A stretch of 64,000 nt of DNA from CBDFHV01 sp965247705 (GCA_965247705.1 CBDFHV010000054.1:26216-90215); one strand, 5' to 3'. Numbered from the stretch's first letter, positions 8,243-18,061 are shown. A program made the numbers and translations. The notes: a model not told the origin generated them from the sequence alone.

Positions 8243-9007
8243 TTATTCGGACGGTTGCCGGTGTCGTGACCGGCTCTGCTTGAGCCGGTAGCTCTCGCCG
8301 TTCATCTCCAGGATATGGACATGGTGGGTGATGCGGTCGAGCAGCGCGCCGGTGAGGCGCTCGCTGGCGAAGACCGTCGTCCATTCCTGGAAGGGCAGGT
8401 TTGAGGTCACGATGGTGGCGCCGTTCTCGTAGCGCCGGCTGAAGACGTCGAACAGCAGCTCGCTTCCGGTCTGCGAGAGGGGCACGTATCCGAGCTCGTC
8501 GACGATCAGGAGATTGACCCTGGCGAGCTGGTCCTGGAGGCGGAGCAGCCTCTTCTCGTCGCGTGCCTCGATCAGCTCGTGGACCAGATGGGAGGCTGTG
8601 GCGAAGCGCACGGAAAGGCCCTTCTGGCAGGCGGCGAGGCCGAGGGCGAGAGCGACATGCGTCTTCCCGACGCCGCTTGGGCCGAGCAGGATTACGTTCT
8701 CACGGCGCGTGATGTACTCGCCGCGCGCGAGATCCAGCACCAGCATCTTGTTGAGGCTCGGGATTGCCTTGAAGTCGAAGCTCTCGAGCTGTTTGACGAC
8801 AGGGAACCCGGCCTGCCTGATGCGGCGCTCGACGAGGCGGCGCTCGCGGTCGATCAGCTCCAGCTCCACCAGTCGGGCGAGGAACTGCACATGATCCAGG
8901 CCCTCGGCCGCGCACTGGCGCGCCAGTTTCTCGTATTCCCGCAGGAAGGTCGGCAGCTTCAGCCTCTTCAGGTGATGTTCGAGCAGGATGCGGGGGGCCT
9001 CAGCCAT
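8243..9007 (-). CDS. istB: IstB, IS21-family ATPase helper
   Basis: The 254-residue AAA+ ATPase has the IstB N-terminal helix region (HHLKRLKLPTFLREY), Walker A GPSGVGKTH (about residue 110), Walker B LLIVDELGYVPL (about 172) and the sensor segment TSNLPFQEW. Its ATG lies inside the end of istA (8-bp overlap), so the two are translationally coupled. It is complete and could supply IstB function to the istB-defective IS21 copies, which is an inference. Confidence 0.92.
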   Translation of the reverse strand: MAEAPRILLEHHLKRLKLPTFLREYEKLARQCAAEGLDHVQFLARLVELELIDRERRLVERRIRQAGFPVVKQLESFDFKAIPSLNKMLVLDLARGEYITRRENVILLGPSGVGKTHVALALGLAACQKGLSVRFATASHLVHELIEARDEKRLLRLQDQLARVNLLIVDELGYVPLSQTGSELLFDVFSRRYENGATIVTSNLPFQEWTTVFASERLTGALLDRITHHVHILEMNGESYRLKQSRSRHRQPSE

Positions 9008-10502
9008 GGCCGGCCCCTCCGGCCAGCAGGGTGGCGTAGTCGGCGCTCCGCGTGGCGGCGACGAAGGGCTGGGGCAAGTGCGGATAGCGCGACAGGTCGA
9101 GATGCACGGGCCGCCTCTCGATGCGCGCCAGCAGGAGATGCTTGACCGCATCGAAGCCGATCAGGCGCCGCTTCACCGCGTCGCGCACCGCGGCCGCCAC
9201 TTGGCGTGCCGGGAAGTCTTCGTGCAGGCGCAGCACCTGGATGTATTCGCGCTTGCCGCGCGGGCCGAAGCGGGCTTCGAGGAGGCGGCGCAGCGTGTCG
9301 AAGGCGGGATCGAGCTTCCATCCCCGCAGCGGCGCCGCCTGGTCCAGGGCGCCCGGCTTCTTCTCCAGCAGCGACAGATAGTGCAGCGGCTCGTAGATGA
9401 CGTCGCCGCGGACATAGGAGCGCCGATGGCGGGCGACGATCTCGGCGCCGAGCGCGATCTCGACCCGGTCGACATAGCCCTTCACCATGACCTTCTTGTG
9501 GGCGTGCACCGTCGGCGCCGAGTAGTCCACCAGCCGGTAGCGCACCAGGGCCGTGGACAAGATCTGGCCCGGCACATGCTCGCAGGCCTCGAAGGGAACC
9601 GCCGGCAGATCGCGCAGGGCGTCGAGGTCGCCCAACAATGCCGTCGCCCGGTCGCCTGCCTCCAGCGCGTCGAGCCGCTCCAGGCAGCGCGCCATCAGCC
9701 GCTCGTTCAGGACCGACAGGTCGTGCACCTTCGGGATCGGCACCATGAACCGGCGCCGTGCCGTCTTCACCAGGGCCTCCACCTTGCCCTTGTCGTTGCC
9801 CTTGCCGGGCCGGCCGAAGCGGTCGCGGAACAGGTAGTGCGATTGCAGATGCGTGAACGCCTGCGTGCGCCGACGCGTGCCGTCGCCCAGGATCCGTGCC
9901 ACCGCCAGGGTCGTGTTGTCGTAGAGGATCGAGCGCGGAACCCCGCCGAGGAAGGCGAAGGCGCTGACATGGCCGTCCAGGAAGGCCTCCGTCGTCTCCC
10001 GGGGATACGCCTTGACGAACCAGAGGTTGGAATGGGGCAGGATCAGGCAGAAGAAGGCGACCTTCTCCCGCCTGCCCCCGACCTCCACCACCGCCTCGCC
10101 GAAGTCGACCTGGGCATGGCCCGGCGGGTGATGCAGCGGCACGAAGGCCTCGCGCGTCGATTGCCGCCGGGAACGCACATAGTCCTTCACAATGGTGTAG
10201 CCGCCGGTGAACCCGTGCTCGTCCCGTAGCCGCTCGAAGATCCGATGCGCCGTGTGACGCTGCTTGCGCGGCACGTCCGGATCCGTGTCCGCCTCCAGGA
10301 TCGCGTCGACGATGCCGGTGAACCCGTCCAGCTTCGGCCGCCTGACCGGCTTCGTCCGGCGGTATCCCGGCGGCGCCGAATAGCTCAGCATCTTCTTCAC
10401 CGTCCGGCGGTCGATGCCGAACCGCCGGCCCGCCTCGTGATGGCTCAGACCCTCGTCGACAACCGCCAGTCGAACCGCCGCATAGAGCTCCACGCCGTAC
10501 AT
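9000..10502 (-). CDS. istA: IstA, IS21-family transposase
   Basis: The 500-residue integrase has an N-terminal helix-turn-helix (EAGRRFGIDRRTVKKML, about residues 20-36) and a DDE core with HAQVDFGEA, SILYDNTTLAV and KGKVEALVK. A C-terminal beta-barrel-like segment follows. I placed the start at MYGVELYAAV, which matches the start of the other istA genes here. The gene looks intact. Confidence 0.92.
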   Translation of the reverse strand: MYGVELYAAVRLAVVDEGLSHHEAGRRFGIDRRTVKKMLSYSAPPGYRRTKPVRRPKLDGFTGIVDAILEADTDPDVPRKQRHTAHRIFERLRDEHGFTGGYTIVKDYVRSRRQSTREAFVPLHHPPGHAQVDFGEAVVEVGGRREKVAFFCLILPHSNLWFVKAYPRETTEAFLDGHVSAFAFLGGVPRSILYDNTTLAVARILGDGTRRRTQAFTHLQSHYLFRDRFGRPGKGNDKGKVEALVKTARRRFMVPIPKVHDLSVLNERLMARCLERLDALEAGDRATALLGDLDALRDLPAVPFEACEHVPGQILSTALVRYRLVDYSAPTVHAHKKVMVKGYVDRVEIALGAEIVARHRRSYVRGDVIYEPLHYLSLLEKKPGALDQAAPLRGWKLDPAFDTLRRLLEARFGPRGKREYIQVLRLHEDFPARQVAAAVRDAVKRRLIGFDAVKHLLLARIERRPVHLDLSRYPHLPQPFVAATRSADYATLLAGGAGHG

Positions 10503-10613
10503 CTCCTGCCCCTCGTCGCAACCGACAAGGGACCATGAGTGGCACAATTTTGCGCCGCCGCGACCGGACCGCCCGGCCGCCTCGCGTGGTGCATTATTCC
10601 TCCGCCGTTAACA

Positions 10614-11561
10614 TTCATCGGCGAAATTCTCTTCACCGACGACGGCAGGCCCTACTTGAAAACGCTTGCCGTGTCCAACATCTCCTGGAATGAGGAAACG
10701 AGAAAGTTCTACGACGAGAATGCCCCCAATGGAATGATGTTCACCAATCTGGACACCCTGTTCGGGGCTGTCATGACGACCGCGCAACCGGTGATCGCCA
10801 ACGATCCCGTTAACGACCCACGCAGCGGCGGCCTGCCGGAGGGACATCCGCCCCTGAACGCATTTCTGGGCATCCCCTTTGTTAAAGGCGAAAGGCTGGT
10901 CGGCATGATGGGCATAGCCAATCGGCCGGCCGGCTACGACCAGGACATGATCGACTATTTGCAGCCCTTGAGCGAGACGTGCGGCAACATCATCGAATTC
11001 CTGGGGGTGGAAGAGGAACGGCGCAAGCTCTTGCAGGCAATTGAACAAAGCCCCGTCAGTGTTGTCATCACCGATACCGACGCCAAGATCGAATACGTCA
11101 ATCCCAAGTTCACCGAGATTACCGGCCACGCCCGAGACGAGGTCATTGGCCTGAACCCCAGAATCCTCCAATCGGGCGACATGCCGAGAGAAGTCTACGT
11201 CGACCTCTGGCGGGCCATCACCTCGGGCGGACAGTGGCAGGGCGAGTTGCACAACAAGAAAAAGAGCGGCGAGTTGTTTTGGGAATCGATGACAATCTCC
11301 GCCCTCACGGCGCCGGATGGGACCATCACCCACTATGTCGGTGTGAAGGAGGACATCACCGAGCGCAGACATGCGGAACAAGCAAAGAGGGAAAGCGACG
11401 GGCGGCTCAGGGCCGTGATCGACAATGCGCCGGCGATCGTCCACCTAAAGGACAACCAGGGACGTTTCAGCATTGTTAACAAGGAGTTCGAGCGGTTCTA
11501 CGGCATGCCTGCGGCTGCCGCACTCGGTAGGACGGCAGCCGATCTGTTCCCTGAAGCACTA
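10614..11561 (+). pseudogene. Sensory GAF-PAS-PAS protein fragment, both ends lost
   Basis: Open reading runs from the IS21 boundary to the IS630 boundary. It encodes most of a GAF domain (GEILFTDDGRPYLKT to LSETCGNIIEFL), a complete PAS domain (AIEQSPVSVVITDTDAKIEY to VGVKEDITERRHAEQ) and the start of a second PAS (AVIDNAPAIVHLKD). The N-terminus is missing at the left and any kinase or GGDEF output domain at the right. It has no native start codon or promoter in the window and is unlikely to function. Confidence 0.82.
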
Positions 11562-12638
11562 GTGTAGCGATTCCAACGCTTGTTTCCCTCGGTTGACCTT
11601 ATCGATGATGGAACTGGCGGAAGCCGTCCAGGCGAAAGGCTTGGGGTCGGCGTTGTGCTGGTCGAGGTAGTCGTTGATGGCCATTTGCAATTCGACGATG
11701 GAGTGAAACACGCCGCGACGGATGCGCTTTCGGGTGATCTCGGCAAAGAAGCGTTCGACCAAGTTGAGCCACGACGCCGAGGTCGGCGTGAAATGCAGGT
11801 GGAACCGGGGATGGCGTTTCAGCCAGCGCTTGACCTCCGGCGTCTTGTGGGCGGCGTAGTTGTCGACGATCAGGTGGAGAGCCAGGTGCTTCGACGTCGC
11901 GCGGTTGATCTTGTTCAAGAAGCGGATGAACTCCTGATGGCGATGCTTCTGCATGCATTGGCCGATGACCGTGCCGTCGAGCACGTCGAGCGCCGCGAAC
12001 AGGGTGGTGGTGCCGTGGCGCTTATAGTCGTGGGTCATGGTGCCGGCCCGGCCCTTCTTCATCGGCAGGCCCGGCTGGGTGCGGTCGAGTGCCTGGATCT
12101 GGGACTTCTCGTCCACCGACAGGACGATGGCGTGCTCCGGCGGGTTGACATACAGCCCGACCACGTCCTCGACGTTCTCGGCAAACCGCGGATCATTGGA
12201 CAGCTTGAAAGTCGCCACCAGATGCGGTTTCAGCTCATGTGCCTTCCAGATCGCCTGAACGCTCGACGGCGCGATGCCCACCGCCTTGGCCATCGTTCGC
12301 AGGCTCCAGTGGGTCGCGTCCGGCGGCGTTTCCGTCTTGGTCTTCTCGATCACCCGCATGACCACATCCGCCGCAAGCGGTGCCTTGCCCGGCGGGCGCG
12401 TCTTATCGCGGCACAAACCGTCCACGCCGGCCTCCACATAGCGCGTCCGCCAGCGTCGGATGGTCGGTTTGCTCACGCCCAAGCGGCGCTGGATCTCATC
12501 GGTGCCAACGCCGTCGCCGGCCAGCCGTACAATCCGAGCCCGTCGGACATGCTTCTGCGGCGTGTTGCCATTGGCGATCAACGCCTCCAGCCTGTCCTGA
12601 TCCCCAGGCGCCAGCTGGATCCTCACTTTCTTCCCCAT
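11559..12638 (-). CDS. IS630-family transposase
   Basis: The 359-residue product has paired helix-turn-helix segments (GTDEIQRRLGVSKPTIRRW and WSLRTMAKAVGIAPSSVQ) and a DDE domain with acidic residues in VLSVDEKSQIQ (about 195), LHLIVDNYAAHK (about 288) and NLVERFFAEITRK (about 323). The stop codon TAG is completed by the TA target repeat at the element edge. The protein seems intact. Confidence 0.9.
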   Translation of the reverse strand: MGKKVRIQLAPGDQDRLEALIANGNTPQKHVRRARIVRLAGDGVGTDEIQRRLGVSKPTIRRWRTRYVEAGVDGLCRDKTRPPGKAPLAADVVMRVIEKTKTETPPDATHWSLRTMAKAVGIAPSSVQAIWKAHELKPHLVATFKLSNDPRFAENVEDVVGLYVNPPEHAIVLSVDEKSQIQALDRTQPGLPMKKGRAGTMTHDYKRHGTTTLFAALDVLDGTVIGQCMQKHRHQEFIRFLNKINRATSKHLALHLIVDNYAAHKTPEVKRWLKRHPRFHLHFTPTSASWLNLVERFFAEITRKRIRRGVFHSIVELQMAINDYLDQHNADPKPFAWTASASSIIDKVNRGKQALESLH

Positions 12639-12695
12639 GAACCCAGAATCGCATCACACCTGCCCGATGGGAATCATTTGTTTCGAGCGAAACAC
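11562..12695 (-). mobile_element. IS630-family element flanked by TA
   Basis: Short inverted ends GTGTAGCG and GTGTTTCG are flanked by TA at 11560-11561 and 12696-12697, the target duplication usual for IS630/Tc1-mariner elements. It closes off the GAF-PAS fragment on the left and abuts the 3' tail of the IS110 element on the right. Confidence 0.85.
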
Positions 12696-12697
12696 TA

Positions 12698-14060
12698 GAT
12701 GACGAGCGTGGGACAAGTCCCGCTCGTAGAGCAGTCGAGGGTTCCCCTCACCGTGGTCTCGCCCCCAGGCATGGGCGCCGGCGGACTGTTGGTAGGCTGC
12801 TTCGGTCCTCCTCTTGTGGGGTGACGATTTTTCCCTGCTTTTTCTCAGCCGGCCTTGCGCGGCGCGACCTCGCGGGCGATGGCCCAGACGAAGCCGAGCA
12901 TCTCGCGGGCGATAGCCGTTGTGACCAGGGGGGTATCCTTGCCTTGGGCGCCCATGCGGCGGTAGCGGGCGCAGAGGCGGGTCTGGGCCTTCCAGGCGAT
13001 GTCGCGGACCGCCTTGGGTTGGCCCTGGAGGCGCTCCAGGAGGCAGCGGCTGACCCGCGCCGGCAGGCGGTAGCACCAGGCGGCCTCGATCATGACGCGG
13101 CGCGCCTCGGCGTTGCCGGCCTTGGTGATGGCGCCGCGCCGGATGTGAGCGGCGCTGGAATGCTCCGAGGGCACCAGACCGAGGTGCGCCATGAGCTGAC
13201 GCGGGCTGTCGAAACGGGTCAGGTCGCCGATCTCGGCCAACAGGGTGACGGCGGTGATCAGCGCCACGCCGCGCATGGCCTGAAGGGCCTGGGCGACGGC
13301 AGCCAGGGACCAACGGGGGACCAATGCTTCGATCTCGGCCGTCAGGCGGTCGCGCCGCGCCTGGGCATCCTCGATGGCCTGGATATAGTCCTCCAGGACG
13401 ATCTGCTGGGCCGGCTGCTCGAAACGCAGGCTCGCCAGCCAGCGCCGGTGGGCCAGGGTCCAGTTGTTGCCGTCTCGCGTGCGGGCGTGGCGTAGCAGGA
13501 AGCCGCTCAACTGCTGACGCGCCCGGCGCAGGGCCTTGACCGCCGCCGCGCGGGCCCGCACCAGATCGCGCAGGGCCTCGTGCTCGGGCTCGGGAACCCA
13601 CACCGGCGTCAGCTCGCCGGCGCGGTCCAGCTTGGCCAAGCCCAAGGCATCGCGGCGGTCGGTCTTGATCCGATCGCCAGGACGCCGCGGGATCAGCGAC
13701 GGCGCCACCACCACGCAGTCGTGGCCGAGCGATGTTAGCGTCCGATAGACCCCGTAACCGCACGGCCCGGCCTCGTAGCAGAAGCGCAGCGCGCGTCCCT
13801 CGCGCCCCAGCCTGTGCGCCAACTTCCGCAACGCCGCCGGTTGGTTCGCGATGGTGCCGAAATAGCGCGCCTCCCGGCGCAAGCCGCCATCGGCAATGGC
13901 GACCGAAATGCTCTTCTTGTGAACGTCCAGACCCACGTACGTGATAACCTGTTCCATGACCCGTCTCCTATGCATGAGGCAAGACACCGGACCATCCGGT
14001 GCAACCCTCGACACCCGCATAATGTGAGACGGGTCACCCACATCCCAGTCGGACATGGGG
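12698..14060 (-). mobile_element. IS110-family element (ends approximate)
   Basis: IS110 elements lack clear inverted repeats, so the ends are estimates: the IS630 border at 12697 and the region before the hydantoinase gene at about 14060. Between the recombinase start (13957) and the right end lies a non-coding leader with a 6-bp stem (13985-13990 with 13996-14001). A structured tail (12698-12844) follows the gene. In this family one of these non-coding ends encodes the bridge RNA. Confidence 0.7.
12845..13957 (-). CDS. IS110-family DEDD recombinase
   Basis: The 370-residue product opens with the RuvC-like DEDD domain: VGLDVHKKSI (D near residue 9), CYEAGPCGYG (E) and KTDRRDALGLAK (DD). It ends with the Transposase_20 domain (MRGVALITAVTLLAEIG, FDSPRQLMAHLGL, SEHSSAAHIRRG), which contains the serine used for DNA cleavage. 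I chose the ATG at 13955-13957, giving the standard MEQVITYVGLD start. It appears complete. Confidence 0.92.
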   Translation of the reverse strand: MEQVITYVGLDVHKKSISVAIADGGLRREARYFGTIANQPAALRKLAHRLGREGRALRFCYEAGPCGYGVYRTLTSLGHDCVVVAPSLIPRRPGDRIKTDRRDALGLAKLDRAGELTPVWVPEPEHEALRDLVRARAAAVKALRRARQQLSGFLLRHARTRDGNNWTLAHRRWLASLRFEQPAQQIVLEDYIQAIEDAQARRDRLTAEIEALVPRWSLAAVAQALQAMRGVALITAVTLLAEIGDLTRFDSPRQLMAHLGLVPSEHSSAAHIRRGAITKAGNAEARRVMIEAAWCYRLPARVSRCLLERLQGQPKAVRDIAWKAQTRLCARYRRMGAQGKDTPLVTTAIAREMLGFVWAIAREVAPRKAG

Positions 14061-14138
14061 TCTATATGTAGTGGGTGTCTGTTCTAACCGGATAGGCACG
14101 CTTCGAAGGACCTTTGATGCGGAATTCAGCGCCTCGAT

Positions 14139-15905
14139 CTATTCCGCCCGCAGCGCCGCCGTTGCCGCGGTGTCGAGCACCCCGTCGTCACTCACGACCA
14201 CGCCATAGGACTCCCGGGCCGCTTTCGCCGTCAGTTTGCCGTCGGCCACGTCCTCGGCCACCGCTTGGGGATCGCGCTCAATGGGCGGTCCCCAGCCGCC
14301 GCCGCCGGGAAGGCCGAAGCGCACCACGTCCCGGGGCGCAATCATGCAGGTCTCCATGGCTCTCAGGCGCTTCTCCGACGCCGTTCCCGGGTTGAGCAGG
14401 TTGCCCGACGTGGCGCCCGGCTGCCCGCCGCCGAGCCCGTAGGGCGGCGTGACCGCCCGGTCCGAGCGGATCTGCAGCTGGCACGGGGTGGTGCCCATGT
14501 ACTGGATGTCCCGATAGAGGGACAGGCCGCCCCGATAGCGCCCGGCGCCGCCCGAATCGGCGACGAAGCCGTAGCGCAGCAGGCGCAGGGGATGCTCCAC
14601 CTCCATGATTTCCACCGGGATGTTCCGCTGATTCAGCAGCGGATGGGCAATGCCGTCGATGCCGTCCCGATCGGGGCGCGCGCCCCACGAGCCGCCGAAG
14701 ATCTCGACCAGCACGAAGGGATTGCGGTCCTCGTCATAGGCCCCGAAGCTGTAGACGGTGGGACCGCCTTCCGTCGCCGCCGGCACTCGGTCGGGCAAAG
14801 CCTGGGCCAAGGCCCCGAACACCGCGTCGGCGAGACGGAACAGGGTGACGCCGCGGGCGCCGGAGGCCGCCGGAGGCACGCTGTCGAGGATGCTGCCTTT
14901 CTCCGCGATCACCTTGATGGGCCGGAAAAAGCCCCCGTTGTTGGGGATGTCAGCTTGCAGTATGGAGCGGATGGCGAAGTAGGATGACGACTTGGTCATG
15001 CTGTAGGTGGAGTTGATGGCGCCCTGGACCTGGGGCGAACTGCCGGTGGTATCGACGATGACCTCGCCGTCGCGAAAAGTCAGGGTCACCACAATGGGAA
15101 CCGGGCGCGCCTCCACCCCGTCGGCGTCCAGATAGTCCGTGTAGGTCCAGGTCCCTTCGGGAAGGCCGGCGATGGCCTGGCGGGTGGTGCGTTCCGCGTA
15201 GTCCAGAAGTTCCGCGCAATAGCGGCGCATTTCCCCGATGCCGTATTTCTCCACCAGCTCCCGGATACCGGATTCGCCGGTGCTCAGGGCCGAGACCTGG
15301 GCGCGGAAATCGCCGAACAGCTTCACCGGCACCCGGACGTTCTTTTCGATGATGGCGAACAGGGTCTCGTTGGGCTCGCCCCGATCGTAAAGCTTCAGGG
15401 GCGGCATGCGCAGCCCTTCGGCGAAAATCTCCGTGGAATCGCAGGCATTGGAGCCGGCGACGCGGCCGCCCACGTCCACCTGATGACCGGTCACGCAGAC
15501 GTAGCAGAACAGGTCCTCGCCGATGAACACCGGCTTGATGAAGAACACGTCCGGCAGGTGGGTGCCGCCCTCGAAGGGATCGTTGAGGACAAACACATCC
15601 CCCGGCGCCATGCGTCCGGCCCACCGGCCCTTCACCGCCTCGATGGCGTCCGGCATCGGCCCGAACTGCAGGGGCAGCGACAGCCCCTGGGTCACCATTT
15701 CCCCGTCGGGATCGGCGATCCCCGTGGAGAAATCCATGTTGTCCCGCAGGATCCCCGAATAGGACGCCCGCACCAGGGTCAACGCCATCTCGTTGACCAG
15801 GAAGAAAAGCGCGTTCTTGATCAGCTCGAAGCGAATGGGATCGATGTCATCGGGCAGACCCTGAATCGGCGTTTCCTTGCGCCGGGCTGTCGCGGCCATG
15901 CTCAT
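14139..15905 (-). CDS. hyuB: Hydantoinase B / oxoprolinase-family subunit
   Basis: The 588-residue product matches the HyuB family (ATP-dependent N-methylhydantoinase or 5-oxoprolinase beta part). Signatures include FELIKNALFFLVNEMALTL, GDVFVLNDPFEGGTHLPD and SGGAGRYRGGLS. HyuB works with HyuA to hydrolyse cyclic amides in the cytoplasm using ATP. The start ATG overlaps the hyuA stop by four bases (ATGA), so the pair is one transcription and translation unit. The substrate cannot be told from sequence. Confidence 0.9.
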   Translation of the reverse strand: MSMAATARRKETPIQGLPDDIDPIRFELIKNALFFLVNEMALTLVRASYSGILRDNMDFSTGIADPDGEMVTQGLSLPLQFGPMPDAIEAVKGRWAGRMAPGDVFVLNDPFEGGTHLPDVFFIKPVFIGEDLFCYVCVTGHQVDVGGRVAGSNACDSTEIFAEGLRMPPLKLYDRGEPNETLFAIIEKNVRVPVKLFGDFRAQVSALSTGESGIRELVEKYGIGEMRRYCAELLDYAERTTRQAIAGLPEGTWTYTDYLDADGVEARPVPIVVTLTFRDGEVIVDTTGSSPQVQGAINSTYSMTKSSSYFAIRSILQADIPNNGGFFRPIKVIAEKGSILDSVPPAASGARGVTLFRLADAVFGALAQALPDRVPAATEGGPTVYSFGAYDEDRNPFVLVEIFGGSWGARPDRDGIDGIAHPLLNQRNIPVEIMEVEHPLRLLRYGFVADSGGAGRYRGGLSLYRDIQYMGTTPCQLQIRSDRAVTPPYGLGGGQPGATSGNLLNPGTASEKRLRAMETCMIAPRDVVRFGLPGGGGWGPPIERDPQAVAEDVADGKLTAKAARESYGVVVSDDGVLDTAATAALRAE

Positions 15906-18016
15906 GGGTGGGATCCTCCGCCAACATCGATGACGATGTTGCGCCTGTCGTCCAACCGAACCGTGCAGCCCGGCGGCACCACGGTTACGGTGTCATATTC
16001 CTCGACCAGCAGGGGCCCGTCTTGGGGCTCTTGGCCCAGGTCGGCGCGCCCCAGGACCGGGGTGTCCATGAAACCCGCATCGCGGCCGAAATAGGCGCGT
16101 CGGCGGCGCCCCTCCCCACCGGTGCCGGCGGGCGCCTCCGCGGCAGGGCGCGCGGCCTGGGCCTGGGGCGTGGCGATCCGCCCGGTGACCCGCATGCCGA
16201 CCAGGATGATTCGTTCGCCCTGGGCCCGGTGACCGTAGGTACGCTCGTGTTCGGCCTCGAAGTCCTCGGCCAGACGATGGGTTTCCGCCGCGGTCCACAC
16301 CCCGAACGGCGTGGTGACGGTCAGGTCGTGGCTCTGCCCCCAGTAGTGGAGGTCGGCCTCGACCTCGAAACTCATCTCCCCGCTGGCGTCCGCGTGGCGG
16401 GCCGCCATGGCGGCGACCTCGTCGCGAAGCCCGTTCAGGGCATCGTTGAGCGCATTGAGGGTCAATGCGTCCAGGTCGCGATAGAACATGCGGCCCCGCT
16501 GGAACGACAGGTCGGTCGTCAACAGGCCGACGGCGGAGAAAAGACCGGGCGACGGCGGCACGATGACCGTTCTCATGCCGGCTTCGCGGGCCAGGGTGAC
16601 CGCATGGACGGGCCCGCTGCCGCCGAAGGCCATCAGCGCGAATTCGCGGACGTCCCGCCCCCGCTGGGTGGTCACCGCCCGGATGGCCCCGATCATCTCG
16701 GAATTGGCGATCAAGTGAATGCCGTGGGCGGCCTCGATCAGGTCCAGTCCCAGGGGCTCGGCGACGGCATCGGTTACCGCCCGTGCCGCCAGGCCGTGAT
16801 GGATGGGAAGGGCGCCGCCGGCGATCTCCTTTGGATTGAGGTATCCCAGCAAGACGTTAGCATCGGTCACCGTCGGCGCGTCGCCGCTCTGGCCATAGCA
16901 GGCCGGCCCCGGGACTGCCCCGGCGCTGCGCGGCCCAACGCGCAGGCTGCCGCCGGTGTCGATCCAGGCGATGCTGCCGCCCCCGGCCCCCACCTCCGCC
17001 ACGTCGATCACCGGGACGTTGATCGGGTAGCCGCCGCCGCCGACCAGCCGCGAGGTGGCGGAAATGCCGCCGCCGACCTCGTAGTCGCGGGTGCGGGTGA
17101 CGTTGCCGCCTTCGATCAATGAGGCCTTGGCGGTGGTGCCCCCCATGTCGAAGGACACCGCCTGATCGAGTCCCATGGGAGCGGCGGCGCTGCCGGCCGC
17201 CAGCACCCCCGCCGCCGGTCCCGATTCCACCATCGTCACCGGCTGCTGGGCGGCGAAGCTCAGCGGACTGAGACCGCCGCCGCACTGCATGATGAAAACC
17301 GGCGCTTCAACGCCGCTATCTTTCAAGCGGCCGTCGAAGCGCTCCAGGTAGTTGCGGACGATGGGCTTGATGTAGGCATCGACGACCGTAGTGCTGGTCC
17401 GTTCGTATTCGCCGATCTGGGGCAGGATTTCGGTGGCGACGGAGACTTCCAGATGGGGTGGCCGTTCGCGCAGGGCCGCGGCCACGACCTTCTCGTGGGC
17501 GGGATTGGCGTAGCCGTTGAGCAGGCATACCGCCACCGCCTCGGCGCCGCTGGCCAGCACCCCGTCCACGGCCGCGTCCAGGGTATCCCGATCCAATGGA
17601 GTCTGGATATCGCCCTTGGCGCCGATCCGTTCCCGCACTTCGAACACGTGGCGGCGGGGCACCAGCAACGGACGCTTGTCGTAGAACAGATCGTAGAGGG
17701 ACGGAATGCGCAGCCGCCCGATCTCCAGCACGTCGCGGAAGCCCTCGGTGGTGATCAAGGCGCAACGGGCGCCGGCACCCTGGAGGATGGCGTTGGTGGC
17801 CACGGTCGTCGCGTGAACTACCTCGCCGATGCTGTTCAAGGTTCCGGTCAGATCGGCCATGGCCTCGGCCAGGCCGTCGACCACGGCGCGGCTGTAGTCG
17901 TCGGGCGTCGACAGCAGTTTGCGCACGATCGTGCGGCCGCCAGCTGTGGTCAGCACCACGTCGGTGAAGGTGCCGCCAATGTCCACGCCTGCCCGAACCG
18001 GTGTCGCTGCGTCCAT
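15902..18016 (-). CDS. hyuA: Hydantoinase A / oxoprolinase-family subunit
   Basis: The 704-residue product has the N-terminal actin-like motif GVDIGGTFTDVVL (about residues 9-21) and the matching segments AVSFDMGGTTAKASLI and LMAFGGSGPVHAVTLAREAG of HyuA. I chose MDAATPVRAG as start because it brings the ATPase motif to the usual distance from the N-terminus and has a purine-rich site upstream. It is the ATP-using partner of HyuB downstream. The gene is divergent from the GntR gene and shares its promoter region. Confidence 0.9.
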   Translation of the reverse strand: MDAATPVRAGVDIGGTFTDVVLTTAGGRTIVRKLLSTPDDYSRAVVDGLAEAMADLTGTLNSIGEVVHATTVATNAILQGAGARCALITTEGFRDVLEIGRLRIPSLYDLFYDKRPLLVPRRHVFEVRERIGAKGDIQTPLDRDTLDAAVDGVLASGAEAVAVCLLNGYANPAHEKVVAAALRERPPHLEVSVATEILPQIGEYERTSTTVVDAYIKPIVRNYLERFDGRLKDSGVEAPVFIMQCGGGLSPLSFAAQQPVTMVESGPAAGVLAAGSAAAPMGLDQAVSFDMGGTTAKASLIEGGNVTRTRDYEVGGGISATSRLVGGGGYPINVPVIDVAEVGAGGGSIAWIDTGGSLRVGPRSAGAVPGPACYGQSGDAPTVTDANVLLGYLNPKEIAGGALPIHHGLAARAVTDAVAEPLGLDLIEAAHGIHLIANSEMIGAIRAVTTQRGRDVREFALMAFGGSGPVHAVTLAREAGMRTVIVPPSPGLFSAVGLLTTDLSFQRGRMFYRDLDALTLNALNDALNGLRDEVAAMAARHADASGEMSFEVEADLHYWGQSHDLTVTTPFGVWTAAETHRLAEDFEAEHERTYGHRAQGERIILVGMRVTGRIATPQAQAARPAAEAPAGTGGEGRRRRAYFGRDAGFMDTPVLGRADLGQEPQDGPLLVEEYDTVTVVPPGCTVRLDDRRNIVIDVGGGSHP

Positions 18017-18061
18017 CCGATATCCCCGCCCTGTCCCTTGCCGTCGTCTCTGTGACGCTGG

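Larger units (their letters stand above)
8063..10613 (-). mobile_element. IS21-family element, second type, intact
   Basis: The ends are TGTCAACGGCGGCGGGAATA (8063 onward) and, on the other strand, TGTTAACGGCGGAGGAATAA (from 10613), a clear imperfect inverted repeat. The element is 2551 bp and carries intact istA and istB. It is related to but distinct from the 3892 element. No target duplication is found: the left flank ends in nadX and the right flank begins in a GAF-PAS gene, so the junction is rearranged. Confidence 0.88.
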
